A DNA stretch of 64,000 bases from Oerskovia douganii (GCF_015142735.1 NZ_JACSPN010000002.1:62001-126000); one strand, 5' to 3'. Shown: positions 9,088 through 17,910, counted from the first letter of the stretch. Numbers and translations are program-made. Notes: generated from the sequence alone by a model not told the origin.

Positions 9088-9642
9088 ATGGCAGTCGTCG
9101 TCAACGTGTCCCACCGCTACCCGCGCACGGGGTCGCGCGCCGAGCAGCTCGCTGTCGTCCGCGGCGACTGGCCCGTGCCCGAGGTCGACACCCCGGAGGC
9201 CTTCGCGGACTCCGACGACGCGCAGGAGCTCCTCGACGCCGCGGACGTCCTGATCGCGGCGGCGGGCAACGAGGTCGTCGACGTCCAGCGCATCACGGGG
9301 CTCCAGGTCGACGAGGGCGGGCACGTGCGCTTCGAGACCGTCGACGAACCCGTCCTCGTCGGGCTGATCGGGCAGCGCCTGCGCCCCGGGGCCGCGTGGG
9401 AGCCGGGCGAGAGCTGGCCCGTCAAGCTCGCCGACGCCACGGGCGACGTCCGGGAGTACCTCGACCTCGCGGGCGGGGTGACCGCAGAACGCAGCGGTGA
9501 GCCTGCGGGTGAGACCGCCGGAGGCCCGGCGGACGCGGTCGAGCTCGGCGGGTTCCGCCTCGCCCTGGGCGCCGACGGGAACCTCGTGGTGACGCCTCCG
9601 GCGGGTCGCTCCGTGACCGTGCTCGCAGCGCACGAGGGGTGA
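9088..9642 (+). CDS. Conserved hypothetical protein
   Basis: I do not recognise this 184-residue protein. It is acidic, with a mixed alpha/beta look, no signal peptide and no transmembrane helix. Segments such as EVVDVQRITGLQVDEGG and a C-terminal beta-rich FRLALGADGNLVVTPPAG could be interaction strands. ATG 9088 has a clear GGAGG ribosome-binding site 8 nt upstream. It sits 58 nt before an LLM oxidoreductase on the same strand and may be co-transcribed with it. Confidence 0.6.
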   Translation: MAVVVNVSHRYPRTGSRAEQLAVVRGDWPVPEVDTPEAFADSDDAQELLDAADVLIAAAGNEVVDVQRITGLQVDEGGHVRFETVDEPVLVGLIGQRLRPGAAWEPGESWPVKLADATGDVREYLDLAGGVTAERSGEPAGETAGGPADAVELGGFRLALGADGNLVVTPPAGRSVTVLAAHEG

Positions 9643-9700
9643 GCCAGGGCGGGCGGGAGCGCGACCACAGCACCCTCGCCGACGTGGCAGGGTGGAGGCC

Positions 9701-10630
9701 ATGACGATCGACCTCCGCATCTTCACCGAGCCCCAGCAGGGCGCCACCTACGACGACATCCTCGCGGTCGCGCGTGCGACCGAGGAGCTCGGCTTCGACG
9801 CTTTCTTCCGCTCCGACCACTACCTCGTCATGGGGGACGGTGACGGCCTGCCCGGCCCGACCGACGCCTGGACCACCCTCGCCGGGCTGGCCCGCGAGAC
9901 GAGCCGCATCCGGCTGGGCACGCTCGTGTCGTCGGCCACGTTCCGCCACCCGGGCGTCCTCGCGATCCAGGTCGCGCAGGTCGACCAGATGTCGGGCGGT
10001 CGCGTCGAGCTCGGTCTGGGGGCGGGCTGGTTCCCGCAGGAGCACTCGGCGTACGGCATCCCGTTCCCCGCCAAGCGGTTCGGGATGCTCGAGGAGCAGC
10101 TCGCGGTCATCACGGGCCTGTGGGAGACGCCCGTGGGAGCGACGTTCGACTTCGCGGGAGAGCACTACACGCTCACGGACTCCCCGGCGCTGCCCAAGCC
10201 CGTGCAGTCTCGCGTCCCGGTCATCGTGGGCGGGCACGGACCGCGCCGCACCCCGGCGCTCGCGGCACGCTACGCGACCGAGTTCAACGTCGCGTTCCCC
10301 GACCCGGGCGTCCTGCCCGACCGCATCGAGAACGTCCGCGTCGTCTGCCAGGACGCGGGCCGCGACCCCGACGACCTCGTCTACTCGGCGGCCTTCGTGG
10401 TGTGCGTGGGCAAGGACGAGGCCGAGTTCCGTCGTCGCGCCGAGGCGATCGGCCGCGACCCCGAGGAGCTGCGCACCAACGGCATCGCGGGCACGCCCGC
10501 CGAGGCCGCGGACAAGCTCGCGGCCGCGAGCGAGCAGGGCGCGACGCGCTTCTACCTGCAGGTCCTGGACCTCGCGGACCTCGACCACCTCGAGCTGGTC
10601 GCGCGCGAGGTGCGGCCGCAGCTGAGCTGA
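9701..10630 (+). CDS. LLM-class F420-dependent oxidoreductase
   Basis: This 309-residue luciferase-like protein contains LGFDAFFRSDHYL, RIRLGTLVSSATFRHPG, and S-G-G-R-V-E-L-G-L-G-A-G-W, the core of the F420-binding LLM family. It also has the PVIVGGHGPRRTPALAARYA element common in mycobacterial F420 enzymes. ATG 9701 is preceded by GGTGGAGG with a short 2-nt spacing; GTG 9692 in the same frame is the alternative. The substrate is unknown. A strong hairpin follows the stop codon. Confidence 0.88.
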   Translation: MTIDLRIFTEPQQGATYDDILAVARATEELGFDAFFRSDHYLVMGDGDGLPGPTDAWTTLAGLARETSRIRLGTLVSSATFRHPGVLAIQVAQVDQMSGGRVELGLGAGWFPQEHSAYGIPFPAKRFGMLEEQLAVITGLWETPVGATFDFAGEHYTLTDSPALPKPVQSRVPVIVGGHGPRRTPALAARYATEFNVAFPDPGVLPDRIENVRVVCQDAGRDPDDLVYSAAFVVCVGKDEAEFRRRAEAIGRDPEELRTNGIAGTPAEAADKLAAASEQGATRFYLQVLDLADLDHLELVAREVRPQLS

Positions 10631-10643
10631 GCCCACCCCCCTG

Positions 10644-10692
10644 CCCGACGGCGGAGCGCACCTTCCTGGCGACGGCGCGCTCCGCCGTCGGG
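10644..10692 (+). terminator. Intrinsic terminator after the LLM oxidoreductase gene
   Basis: A 16-bp perfect inverted repeat pairs 10644-10659 (CCCGACGGCGGAGCGC) with 10677-10692, with a 17-nt loop. It begins 13 nt after the stop codon. The same CCCGACGGCG core recurs in other terminators in this window. Confidence 0.75.
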
Positions 10693-10736
10693 CGTCCGGG
10701 GCGGGCGGGGACTCTGGGACGGCGCTGTCCACGCCC

Positions 10737-10748
10737 TACCGGTCGGTA
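10737..10748. promoter_or_regulatory. Palindromic operator-like site upstream of uracil permease
   Basis: TACCGGTCGGTA is a near-perfect palindrome of the kind bound by TetR-family regulators. It lies 23 nt before a TACCCT box (10771-10776) that could be the -10 element for the permease gene. No regulator gene is adjacent, so the binding protein is unknown. Confidence 0.35.
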
Positions 10749-10818
10749 ACGGGTGACCCGAGGGCGGCAGTACCCTTCCCTTCGGCACTTCACCAGAACT
10801 TCACGAACGGAGCCCCCC

Positions 10819-12180
10819 ATGGCAGCACTCGGCTGGAAGATCCACGGAGACGGGAAGCGTGTCGAACCCGGCGCCGTGGTCAGCACCGACGAACGCCTGA
10901 GCTGGCCGCGCACGATCGGGATCGGCATGCAGCACGTCGTCGCGATGTTCGGCGCGACGTTCCTCGTCCCGCTCCTGACGGGCTTCTCGCCCGCGACGAC
11001 GCTGTTCTTCTCCGCGATCGGGACCATCGGGTTCCTGCTCATCACGCGCAACCGGCTCCCCAGCTACCTCGGGTCGAGCTTCGCGTTCATCGCCCCCATC
11101 ACCGCCGCGACGGCCTCCGGGGGGCAGTCGGTCGCCGTCGGCGGGATCCTCGTCACGGGCCTGGTGCTCGCGCTCATCGGTGTCGTCGTGCACTTCGCGG
11201 GACCGCGCTGGATCGACCTGACCATGCCGCCCATCGTGACCGGCACCATCGTCGCGCTCATCGGCCTCAACCTGGCGCCCGCGGCCTGGGGCACCTGCCA
11301 GCAGTCCGTCGTCGACGGCGAGATCGTGGCCACGTGCGACGCCGGGTTCCGTGCGGCGCCCGTCACGGCGACCATCACCCTCGTCGCGATCATCCTCATC
11401 ACGGTCCTCTTCAAGGGCATCGTCGGGCGTCTCGCGATCCTGCTCGGCGTGATCGTCGGCTACGTCGCCGCCTGGGTCCAGGGCGAGGTCGACTTCACCC
11501 CGGTGCGCGAGGCGTCCTGGTTCGGCTTCCCCGAGTTCGTCACGCCCACGTTCGACATCGCCGTGCTCGGCCTGTTCGTACCGGTCGTGCTCGTCCTGGT
11601 CGCGGAGAACGTCGGGCACGTGAAGTCCGTGTCCGCGATGACGGGCAAGAACCTCGACGACCTCACGGGCCGCGCGCTGTTCGCCGACGGCCTCGCGACC
11701 ACGTTCGCGGGCGTCGGCGGCGGGTCCGGCACGACGACGTACGCCGAGAACATCGGCGTCATGGCGGCCACGCGCGTCTACTCGACCGCGGCCTACTGGG
11801 TCGCGGGCGCCACGGCCCTGCTGCTCAGCATGTCGCCCAAGTTCGGGGCGCTCATCGCGACCATCCCCGCGGGGGTCCTCGGCGGTGCGACGACGCTCCT
11901 CTACGGCATGATCGGCATCCTCGGTGCGCGCATCTGGGTGCAGAACAAGGTCGACTTCTCCGACCCGGTCAACCTGACGACGGCCGCCGTGCCGCTCATC
12001 ATCGGCATCGCGAACTTCACGTGGGTCGTCGGCGACGTGACGTTCGAGGGCATCGCGCTCGGTACGGCGTCGGCCCTCGTGATCTACCACGTCATGCGGA
12101 CCATCGCCCGGTGGCGCGGGACGTCGCAGGAGCCCGCGAGCCCGGCCTCGGTGCCCGGTGGCGAGGAGATCCCCGCCTGA
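10819..12180 (+). CDS. uraA: Uracil/xanthine permease, NCS2 family
   Basis: This 453-residue polytopic membrane protein has the NCS2 arrangement of 14 hydrophobic segments. Landmarks are IGMQHVVAMFGATFLVPLLTG near the N-terminus, LGSSFAFIAPI, the substrate-site VAENVGHVKSVSAMTGKNL and GGGSGTTTYAENIGVMAATRV. The last is the conserved Gly-rich, Glu-containing motif of proton-coupled uracil transporters. Uracil is therefore the most likely substrate. ATG 10819 follows ACGGAG; an upstream in-frame ATG at 10753 was rejected because the extra residues are poorly conserved in character and would precede the likely promoter. A palindromic repeat follows the gene. Confidence 0.92.
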   Translation: MAALGWKIHGDGKRVEPGAVVSTDERLSWPRTIGIGMQHVVAMFGATFLVPLLTGFSPATTLFFSAIGTIGFLLITRNRLPSYLGSSFAFIAPITAATASGGQSVAVGGILVTGLVLALIGVVVHFAGPRWIDLTMPPIVTGTIVALIGLNLAPAAWGTCQQSVVDGEIVATCDAGFRAAPVTATITLVAIILITVLFKGIVGRLAILLGVIVGYVAAWVQGEVDFTPVREASWFGFPEFVTPTFDIAVLGLFVPVVLVLVAENVGHVKSVSAMTGKNLDDLTGRALFADGLATTFAGVGGGSGTTTYAENIGVMAATRVYSTAAYWVAGATALLLSMSPKFGALIATIPAGVLGGATTLLYGMIGILGARIWVQNKVDFSDPVNLTTAAVPLIIGIANFTWVVGDVTFEGIALGTASALVIYHVMRTIARWRGTSQEPASPASVPGGEEIPA

Positions 12181-12200
12181 CCCTGTCGGTCCCCCCCGCG

Positions 12201-12264
12201 CTGCCGAACCTGAGGTAGGTCCGGCAACGCGGCGCAGTTGACTGACCAACCTCGGGTTCGGCAG
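12201..12264. repeat. Palindromic intergenic repeat, family A, copy 1
   Basis: Left arm CTGCCGAACCTGAGGTAGGT (12201-12220) pairs imperfectly with right arm CTGACCAACCTCGGGTTCGG and its last bases (12242-12264). Two other copies are at 13301-13366 and 36630-36695. The right arm is nearly identical in all three, and this copy has the most diverged left arm. All copies lie just beyond a gene 3' end. Confidence 0.8.
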
Positions 12265-12269
12265 CAGAC

Positions 12270-12307
12270 GGCGCCCTGTGGACAACTCGCCTTGTCCACA
12301 GGGCGCC
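12270..12307. repeat. Perfect 16-bp inverted repeat containing two opposed DnaA boxes
   Basis: Arms 12270-12285 and 12292-12307 are perfectly complementary around a 6-nt loop. Each arm contains TTGTCCACA (on opposite strands), which matches the high-affinity DnaA box known from actinobacteria. It may be a DnaA-binding site, a terminator for the permease gene, or both. There is no T-run. No dnaA, dnaN or box cluster is near, so it is not an origin. Confidence 0.6.
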
Positions 12308-12350
12308 GCTCTCGTTCCTGAGCCGAGCCTCGGATGCGGTCGGATGCCTC

Positions 12351-13346
12351 ATGCCCCGACCCCGCCAGCTCCCGCCGACCCTCCTCGCCCTCGCCGGTCG
12401 CCAGCACGGCCTCGTCACGACCGCGCAGTGCCGCGCGGCAGGAATGAGCCGCGACCGCGTCGCGCGCGCGACGGCCACCGCCGGGTGGGCGCGCATCACG
12501 CGCGGTGTGTACGACACCGACCCCACCCCGGTCCGCTCCCGGCCCCTCGACCATCGTCGCCGCCGGTCCGCCTGGGCCGCGATGCTGGCGTTCGGGCCCC
12601 GGTCGATCTCGGTCGGAACCTGTGCGCTCGCCCTCCTCGGAGTCGCAGGCCTGCCCTCCCGCCTCCAGCCGCAGGCTGCGTTGCCCGGTGGGCGGGCCGC
12701 GCTGTCCCGGGACGGGATCGAGCTGCGCATGTTCGACGACGGCATGTCGGTGCAGGTGGTGGAAGGACGCTTCGTGGCGACCCCCGAGTGGGCGCTGGCG
12801 CAGGCAGTTCCCGAGCTCGAGCGACGGCACGCGGCCGCTGTCATGGACTCGGCCCTGCACCAGGGACTCGTGACGCCGCAGGAGCTCGGCCGTGCCCACG
12901 ACAAGGCGAGAGGGCGCCGCGGGGTGGCACGGACCCACGCGTGGTGGGACATGGCGGACGGACGCGCGGAGTCACCGCTCGAGACCTTCGCCAGGCTCGA
13001 CTGCGCCGACGGCGGGGTACCTCCGGACCGGCTCCAGGTCGTCCTGCGGGACGATGCCGGCAGGATCGTCGCGCGTGGGGACCTCGGGTGGTCGTTGGGC
13101 GCCGGCCGGTGGCTGATCGCCGAGATGGACGGTGCGGAGTTCCACGACACCCCGGAGGCGGTCTTCGCCGACAGGTCGCGGCAGAACCTGCTGGTGGCGA
13201 GCGGTCGGGTCGTGGTGCTGCGGTTCACGGCCCGTGACGTGGCAGCACCGGGGACGATCGCGCGAGAGGTCCGAGCCGCGCTGCGGGCTCTGCGGACGCA
13301 GGTGCCGAACCCGAGGTCGGTCAGGGCGCCCGGGGAGGTTGTCTGA
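12351..13346 (+). CDS. AbiEi-type antitoxin-domain protein with C-terminal Vsr-like nuclease fold
   Basis: The protein has 331 residues. The N-terminus has the AbiEi winged-helix look (LLALAGRQHGLVTTAQCRAAG, then RVARATATAGWARITRGVY). The C-terminal third resembles the DUF559/Vsr endonuclease fold, with E-S-P-L-E-T-F, a GDLGW strand, LIAEMDGAEFH and a VLRF strand, so D/E-x-K-like acidic residues are present. No AbiEii-type nucleotidyltransferase toxin gene is adjacent, so it is probably not a working type IV antitoxin. This type is common in actinobacteria with unknown role. The last 16 codons and the stop are provided by a palindromic repeat (13301-13366). Confidence 0.75.
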   Translation: MPRPRQLPPTLLALAGRQHGLVTTAQCRAAGMSRDRVARATATAGWARITRGVYDTDPTPVRSRPLDHRRRRSAWAAMLAFGPRSISVGTCALALLGVAGLPSRLQPQAALPGGRAALSRDGIELRMFDDGMSVQVVEGRFVATPEWALAQAVPELERRHAAAVMDSALHQGLVTPQELGRAHDKARGRRGVARTHAWWDMADGRAESPLETFARLDCADGGVPPDRLQVVLRDDAGRIVARGDLGWSLGAGRWLIAEMDGAEFHDTPEAVFADRSRQNLLVASGRVVVLRFTARDVAAPGTIAREVRAALRALRTQVPNPRSVRAPGEVV

Positions 13347-13366
13347 CCAACCTCGGGTTCGGCACC
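13301..13366. repeat. Palindromic repeat family A, copy 2, overlapping a gene 3' end
   Basis: Left arm GGTGCCGAACCCGAGGTCGG (13301-13320, extending to 13324) pairs with 13343-13366, which ends GGGTTCGGCACC. The repeat encodes the C-terminal VPNPRSV stretch of the AbiEi-like protein and supplies its TGA stop at 13344-13346. Confidence 0.85.
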
Positions 13367-13406
13367 CGGGCACCCGGGCTCACGGCACCCGGGCACCCGG
13401 GCTCAC
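13361..13406. repeat. 23-nt tandem duplication between convergent genes
   Basis: Two perfect adjacent copies of a 23-nt unit lie at 13361-13383 and 13384-13406. The unit itself contains GGCACCCGGG and CACCCGGG sub-repeats. It fills most of the space between the AbiEi-like gene and the convergent GNAT gene. Confidence 0.8.
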
Positions 13407-13422
13407 ACCATCGGTGCTGGAG

Positions 13423-14031
13423 CTAGAGCTTGAGCCCCAGCACGTAGCCGATCTCCGTGGGGACCCGCACGAACCCGAGGTGCTCGTAGAACCCGATCGC
13501 CGACGTGTTGGTCTCGGAGACACCCAGGTGGACCCCCTGGACGCCGCGCTCACGGAGCGCGTCGAACAGGAGCCCGAGCAGGCGCCGCCCGTTGCCGCCG
13601 CCCTGTGCCGCGGGCAGCAGGTCCACGTGGAGATGGGCGGGGAAGAGGTCCAGCACCTCCGGGTCCGCGGTCGGCGGAGCGTGCAGGAGCCGCACCAGGC
13701 CGGCGTCGGCAGCCTCCGGGGGGAACACGTCCAGCGGGTAGCGGGCACGCAGGGCCGGCCACCAGTCGCGCTCGCACCGCTCCTCGAACTCACGGGTGTC
13801 CGCGGTCCCGACGACGTACCCGACCGCTCCCGTGCCGTCGTCGGCCACGAAGGCGAGACCCGGCTCGAACGCCAGGTACGCGCCGAGGTAGATCTCGCCC
13901 AGCAGCCGTGGGTCGCTGAACCTCGCCGACGCGTCACCGCCGTCGGCGCCCGTCCGCAGGCAGATGTCGTAGAGACGGTCGACCTCGGTGGGGTCGGTCG
14001 TGCGCGCAGGGCGGAGAGGGAGCAAGGCCAT
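13423..14031 (-). CDS. GNAT family N-acetyltransferase
   Basis: This 202-residue GNAT protein has an N-terminal LRPARTTDPTEVDRLYDICLRTG strand-helix and a long insert (residues about 75-120) between the first strands and the cofactor loop. The CoA-binding element is degenerate, reading Q-G-G-G-N-G-R-R-L-L. The C-terminus has the usual TNTSAIGFYEHLGF motif. The architecture resembles eukaryote-like or aminosugar GNATs with an inserted region. ATG 14031 has AAAGG upstream. The substrate is unknown. Confidence 0.82.
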   Translation of the reverse strand: MALLPLRPARTTDPTEVDRLYDICLRTGADGGDASARFSDPRLLGEIYLGAYLAFEPGLAFVADDGTGAVGYVVGTADTREFEERCERDWWPALRARYPLDVFPPEAADAGLVRLLHAPPTADPEVLDLFPAHLHVDLLPAAQGGGNGRRLLGLLFDALRERGVQGVHLGVSETNTSAIGFYEHLGFVRVPTEIGYVLGLKL

Positions 14032-14105
14032 ACCGGGCCCTTTCGGAGAGGGAGCGACGAGTCGTGGTCGAGAGAAGGCTAGGGCGAGAAGCGCCGGACG
14101 GTTCC

Positions 14106-14774
14106 CTAGCCCTCCGCGGGCGCCTCCTCGACCGGCACCGGAGCGACGTAGGCAGCCTTGGGCGTGATGGTCTCGATGGCCACGCACCCCGCGGGACTCG
14201 TGAGCGGCACCGCCGGGTCGATCTGCACGAGCTCCTCGTCGACGAGGTTCACGAAGTTCTCCCCGAGCACCAGGTCGACGGTGGCGTCGGCCCGGTCGTC
14301 GAGCACCAGGACCGCGTCGTCGTAGTGGGCCGCGAGCGTGTAGGCCTGGGCGATACCGGTCGCGCCGAACGAGATCTGCGTGCTGGCCTGCTCCTGGTTC
14401 TTCCCGGCAGCGTCCTTGAGGTCGCCGACCGAGGCGATCGTGAAGCCCCGCTTCTCCAGGATCTGCTTGTTCGCGGCGGCGAGCCCTCCCTTGCCGGAAG
14501 CGTTCAGGACACGGACCTGCACCTCCCCGTAGGGGATCGGCAGTGCGCCCTCCTGCAGGCACGGAGCCTTCACGCCGGCGAGCGCGTCCTCCACCTTGGG
14601 CGTGCTGAACGTCCGGTCGAACGGCGGCTCGACGGCGCCCGTGTAGACGGCGAGCGCACCGATCCCCGTGACGGCCAGGAACGCGACGAGGAGGCCGAAG
14701 ACCACGGCCTGACGTTCGTGCACGCGGCGCCGTCTGGCGGTGCGGGAGGGATCGGGGCCGGGCTGCGTGGTCAC
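14106..14774 (-). CDS. Membrane-anchored LytR_C domain protein
   Basis: This 222-residue protein has a short Arg-rich cytoplasmic start and one transmembrane helix (about 27-45, FGLLVAFLAVTGIGALAVY). An extracytoplasmic LytR_C-type domain follows, recognised by VQVRVLNASGKGGLAAANKQIL...GF, the typical V-x-V-x-N-A-S/T-x-x-x-G-L-A core. LytR_C domains usually accompany cell-wall glycopolymer ligases, but no LCP catalytic domain is present here. GTG 14774 has TAGGTT 6 nt upstream, so it is likely leaderless. A gene for a VapB-like protein lies immediately upstream on the same strand, 9 nt away. Confidence 0.82.
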   Translation of the reverse strand: MTTQPGPDPSRTARRRRVHERQAVVFGLLVAFLAVTGIGALAVYTGAVEPPFDRTFSTPKVEDALAGVKAPCLQEGALPIPYGEVQVRVLNASGKGGLAAANKQILEKRGFTIASVGDLKDAAGKNQEQASTQISFGATGIAQAYTLAAHYDDAVLVLDDRADATVDLVLGENFVNLVDEELVQIDPAVPLTSPAGCVAIETITPKAAYVAPVPVEEAPAEG

Positions 14775-14783
14775 GCGAGCAAC

Positions 14784-15095
14784 CTACCCGACCGCCGGGG
14801 CATTGAGCATGAGCACGCGGGCATGCAGGATGGCACGCTGCTGCAGGGCTGCGCGGACTGCGCGGTGCAGACCGTCCTCGAGGTAGAGCACCCCCTGGTA
14901 CTCCACGACGTGCGCGAAGAGGTCACCATAGAACGTCGAGTCCTCCGAGAGCAGGTTGTCGAGGTTCAAGGTCCGCTTGGTCGTGACGAGCTCGTCGAGC
15001 CTGACCTGACGGGGTGGCACGCTCGACCAGTCCTTGGGCGTGACCAACCCGTGGTCGGGGTACGGGCGCCCGGCACCGACGGCCTTGAAGATCAT
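14784..15095 (-). CDS. VapB-family antitoxin-like protein
   Basis: This 103-residue soluble protein begins MIFKAVGAGRPYPDHGL and continues with PPRQVRLDELVTTK, STFYGDLFAHVVEYQGVLYLEDGLHRA and a C-terminal QQRAILHARVL. It belongs to an actinobacterial family often labelled VapB-like antitoxin, although no PIN-domain toxin gene is adjacent, so a toxin-antitoxin role is doubtful. ATG 15095 has TAGACT 7 nt upstream, which fits leaderless transcription. It lies just upstream of the LytR_C gene. Confidence 0.7.
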   Translation of the reverse strand: MIFKAVGAGRPYPDHGLVTPKDWSSVPPRQVRLDELVTTKRTLNLDNLLSEDSTFYGDLFAHVVEYQGVLYLEDGLHRAVRAALQQRAILHARVLMLNAPAVG

Positions 15096-15246
15096 GCGGG
15101 CCAGTCTAGGGCGAGGTCCTGGTGCGGCGCTGCCGATCCTGCCGACCGCCCCACTCCTCCACGCCTCCCGCACATCCAGCCCGGTCCGCCGCCGCGCTGA
15201 CGGGCCCACCGCCGGGCCAGGCGTCAGCGCGGACCGTGCCGGATCG

Positions 15247-16914
15247 TCACGCCCCGCCCACGTCCCGCCGTCGGAACCCGACGGCGGCGACGCCGACGAG
15301 CACGACGGCGATCGCGGTCAGGGCGAGGACGGGGCCGGCCGAGAAGGGGACGAGGGGCACCTGCGGCACGTGGGTGAACGGCGACAGGTCGCGGACCGGC
15401 TGCGGCAGACCGAACAGCTCACCGAGCTGTCCGACGACGAGCACGAGCGTCACGATCCCCCAGCCGAGGGCCACGAGCCGGGGCCACCACCCGTACAGCA
15501 CGAGCACGAGGCCTGCGACGACCAGGGCGGCCGGGATCTGCACGAGCCCGGCACCGACCGCGTCCGAGAACGCTACGCCCCACCCGCCCGACACCAGGGC
15601 GTGCCCGAGGCCCATCATGAGCCCGGCCCACAGCGGGACGGCGACGACGCCGACGACGAGCAGCACGACCGAGGCCGCCAGATAGGCCGTCCGGGAGACG
15701 CCGGTCGCGAGCACGATCTCGGCCCGGCCCGAGGTCTCCTCGGCGTGCAGCCTGGAGACGAGCGTCACGGCGAAGGCTGCCGCGGCGATCCCGACGAAGC
15801 CCATGATCGCGACCTGGAACACCTGGGCCAGCGCCCCGGCCCCGCCGAGCTGCGCGATGACCTGCTGCATCTGGGGCGAGGAACCCGCGATGTCGTCGAC
15901 CGAGTCCAGCAGGAAGCCGACGAGCAGGCAGTACGCGCCGACTCCCAGCGTCCACGACACGACACCGGGCACCTGCAGGCGCGTCGCGAGCGCGAGCGGG
16001 CTCGCGAGCGAGGTCGACTCCGCGGGCCCCGGCCGGGGCTGGACGAGGCCCGCGCCGAGGTCCCGCCCCAGCGAGAGCCGGGCGGCGACCACGACGCACA
16101 CGCCGAGCAGCGCGACGCACAGCAGCGCGGGCCCCCACGCGTTCGCGCCGAACGGGTCGATCTCCTGGACCCAGCCCACGGGGGAGACCCGGTGCAGCCA
16201 GTCGGCGGAGGGCTCGATGTCGGCCACGCCGCGCAGCGCGTACCCCGCGACGAGCAGCAGGACGCCGATCGTGTTGGCGGTCCGCGAGGACGTCGCGACC
16301 TGCGCGCACACGGCCCCGATGCCGGTCGCGGCCAGGCCCAGCGCCGCGAACTGGAGGCCGAACGCGAGCGACGAGGCGCCGTCGGCTCCCTGGGCCACGT
16401 ACATGGCCGCCATGAGAGCGCCCGTGAGCACGGACATCCCGCTCGCGACGAGGATCCCCGTCGCGAGCGGGGCGAGCGACCCGACGCGGGCGGCGCGCAC
16501 GAGCTCGAGCCGCCCGGTCTCCTCCTCCTTGCGCGTGTGACGCACCACGGTGAGCACCGCGAGCACGCCCAGCACGAGGATCATGAAGGGGCCCACGCGC
16601 CACGCGGCGGTCGAGGCGACCGACCCGGTGTGCTCGAGCGGGCCGAGCAGCGCCAGGAAGGCGCTGTTGGTCCCCATGCTCGCGGCGAGCTCGTCGCGCT
16701 CGGCCTGCGTCCCGTAGACGGTTGCGACCGACGAGTACGTGACCGCGACCATGAGCAGCACCACGGCCACGTACACGGGCAGGAGGACGCGGTCGCGCCG
16801 CAGGGCGAGGCGCACGAGCGCCCCCGTCCCGGTGCATGCCGTCCGCAGCGACAGGGGCGGGGCGCCCGCGCGGGGCGTCTCTGCGGCCGGGCCGACGGAG
16901 TCGATCGCGGTCAT
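15247..16914 (-). CDS. ABC exporter permease (polytopic, duplicated type)
   Basis: This 555-residue membrane protein has about 12 hydrophobic segments in two similar halves, each with a TR/LHAEET/KEEETGR-E-V/L-x-A-x-x-V/TGVSR loop. The duplicated K/H-x-E-E-T-G/S-x-A/L-E pattern is typical of large TetB-like or antibiotic-efflux permeases in actinobacteria. Its ATG overlaps the TGA of the upstream ATPase gene (ATGA), so the pair is translationally coupled. The substrate is unknown; drugs or peptides are the usual guess. It is controlled with the ATPase by the nearby TetR regulator. Confidence 0.85.
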   Translation of the reverse strand: MTAIDSVGPAAETPRAGAPPLSLRTACTGTGALVRLALRRDRVLLPVYVAVVLLMVAVTYSSVATVYGTQAERDELAASMGTNSAFLALLGPLEHTGSVASTAAWRVGPFMILVLGVLAVLTVVRHTRKEEETGRLELVRAARVGSLAPLATGILVASGMSVLTGALMAAMYVAQGADGASSLAFGLQFAALGLAATGIGAVCAQVATSSRTANTIGVLLLVAGYALRGVADIEPSADWLHRVSPVGWVQEIDPFGANAWGPALLCVALLGVCVVVAARLSLGRDLGAGLVQPRPGPAESTSLASPLALATRLQVPGVVSWTLGVGAYCLLVGFLLDSVDDIAGSSPQMQQVIAQLGGAGALAQVFQVAIMGFVGIAAAAFAVTLVSRLHAEETSGRAEIVLATGVSRTAYLAASVVLLVVGVVAVPLWAGLMMGLGHALVSGGWGVAFSDAVGAGLVQIPAALVVAGLVLVLYGWWPRLVALGWGIVTLVLVVGQLGELFGLPQPVRDLSPFTHVPQVPLVPFSAGPVLALTAIAVVLVGVAAVGFRRRDVGGA

Positions 16915-17867
16915 CGCAGCGCCTCGCCGTCGAGCAGGGCGAGCTCGTCGCCGTACTGCCGCAGGAACAGCTCCTCGAGCGAGGGCGGCTCGATCGTCAG
17001 GCCGTGAGGTTCCAGGTCGGCGAGCGCGCGCGTGACCCGGGGCAGGGCGTCGTCGTCGACGTGGAACCTCACGTGCGAGCCGTCGACGACGAGGTCGTGG
17101 ACCCCGGCCAGGTCTGCCAGCGCGTCCGTCGCGCCGGACGTGCCCGCAGCGACGTCCCCCACGGTCACGACGACCTTGGAGCGCGTGAGGTGCCGCAGCT
17201 CCCGCAGCGTCCCGGACTGCACGGCCCGGCCGCTGCGGATGATCGTGACGGTGTCGCACAGCGCCTCGACCTCGGCCAGGATGTGGCTCGACAGCAGGAC
17301 CGACGTGCCGCGCGCGGTCGCCTCGCGCACGCAGTCCTGGAAGACGGCCTCCATGATCGGGTCGAGGCCCGACGTCGGCTCGTCGAGCACGAGGAGCTCG
17401 GCGTCGGCGCTGAGCGCTGCGACCAGCGCGACCTTCTGGCGGTTGCCCTTGGAGTAGGTCCCGGTCTTCTTGGTCGGGTCGAGCTCGAACCGCTCGAGCG
17501 TGCGGGCCTTGCGGCGCTCGTCGACGGCCGCGCCGCGCAGGCGCAGCAGCAGGTCGATCGTCTCGCCGCCCGAGAGCTGGGGCCACAGCGTGACGTCGCC
17601 CGGGACGTAGGCGAGGCGTCGGTGCAGGGGGACGGCGTCGCGGAACGGGTCGCCGCCCAGCAGGGTCGCGGTGCCCGAGTCGGGGCGCAGCAGCCCGAGC
17701 AGGACGCGGATGGCGGTCGACTTGCCGGCGCCGTTGGGCCCCAGGAAGCCTGCGACCTCCCCGGCGCGGACCGTCAGGTCCAGGCCGTCGAGCGCTCGGG
17801 TCGTGCCGAAGGACTTGTGCAGGTCGCGGATCTCGACCGCCGGTGCGGGGTGTCCTGAGGTGCTCAT
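16911..17867 (-). CDS. ABC exporter ATP-binding protein
   Basis: This 318-residue ATPase has Walker [10 protein letters not shown] (about 43-51), a Y-S-K-G-N-R-Q-K signature in place of the textbook LSGGQ, Walker [14 protein letters not shown] and the switch histidine in LSSHIL. The C-terminal extension is beta-rich, as in DrrA/CcmA-type exporters. The gene follows a tetR gene, with a terminator-like hairpin (17911-17955) between them, and overlaps the permease gene by 4 nt. Confidence 0.9.
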   Translation of the reverse strand: MSTSGHPAPAVEIRDLHKSFGTTRALDGLDLTVRAGEVAGFLGPNGAGKSTAIRVLLGLLRPDSGTATLLGGDPFRDAVPLHRRLAYVPGDVTLWPQLSGGETIDLLLRLRGAAVDERRKARTLERFELDPTKKTGTYSKGNRQKVALVAALSADAELLVLDEPTSGLDPIMEAVFQDCVREATARGTSVLLSSHILAEVEALCDTVTIIRSGRAVQSGTLRELRHLTRSKVVVTVGDVAAGTSGATDALADLAGVHDLVVDGSHVRFHVDDDALPRVTRALADLEPHGLTIEPPSLEELFLRQYGDELALLDGEALR

Positions 17868-17910
17868 GGTTCCTCGTCGGGTGAGGGAGGGGTGGGGCCT
17901 GCGGGAGGGG

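Noticed and set aside
12270-12307. Replication origin suspected from DnaA boxes
   Set aside because: Only two boxes are present, and no dnaA, dnaN, rpmH or A+T-rich unwinding element is nearby.
12201-13406. CRISPR array or integron-like array suspected from repeated palindromes
   Set aside because: Only two copies lie here, about 1.1 kb apart with a gene between them; there are no regular spacers and no cas or integrase genes.
14784-15095. VapBC toxin-antitoxin module
   Set aside because: No PIN-domain toxin gene is adjacent; the neighbour is a LytR_C membrane protein. Only the VapB-like gene is supported.
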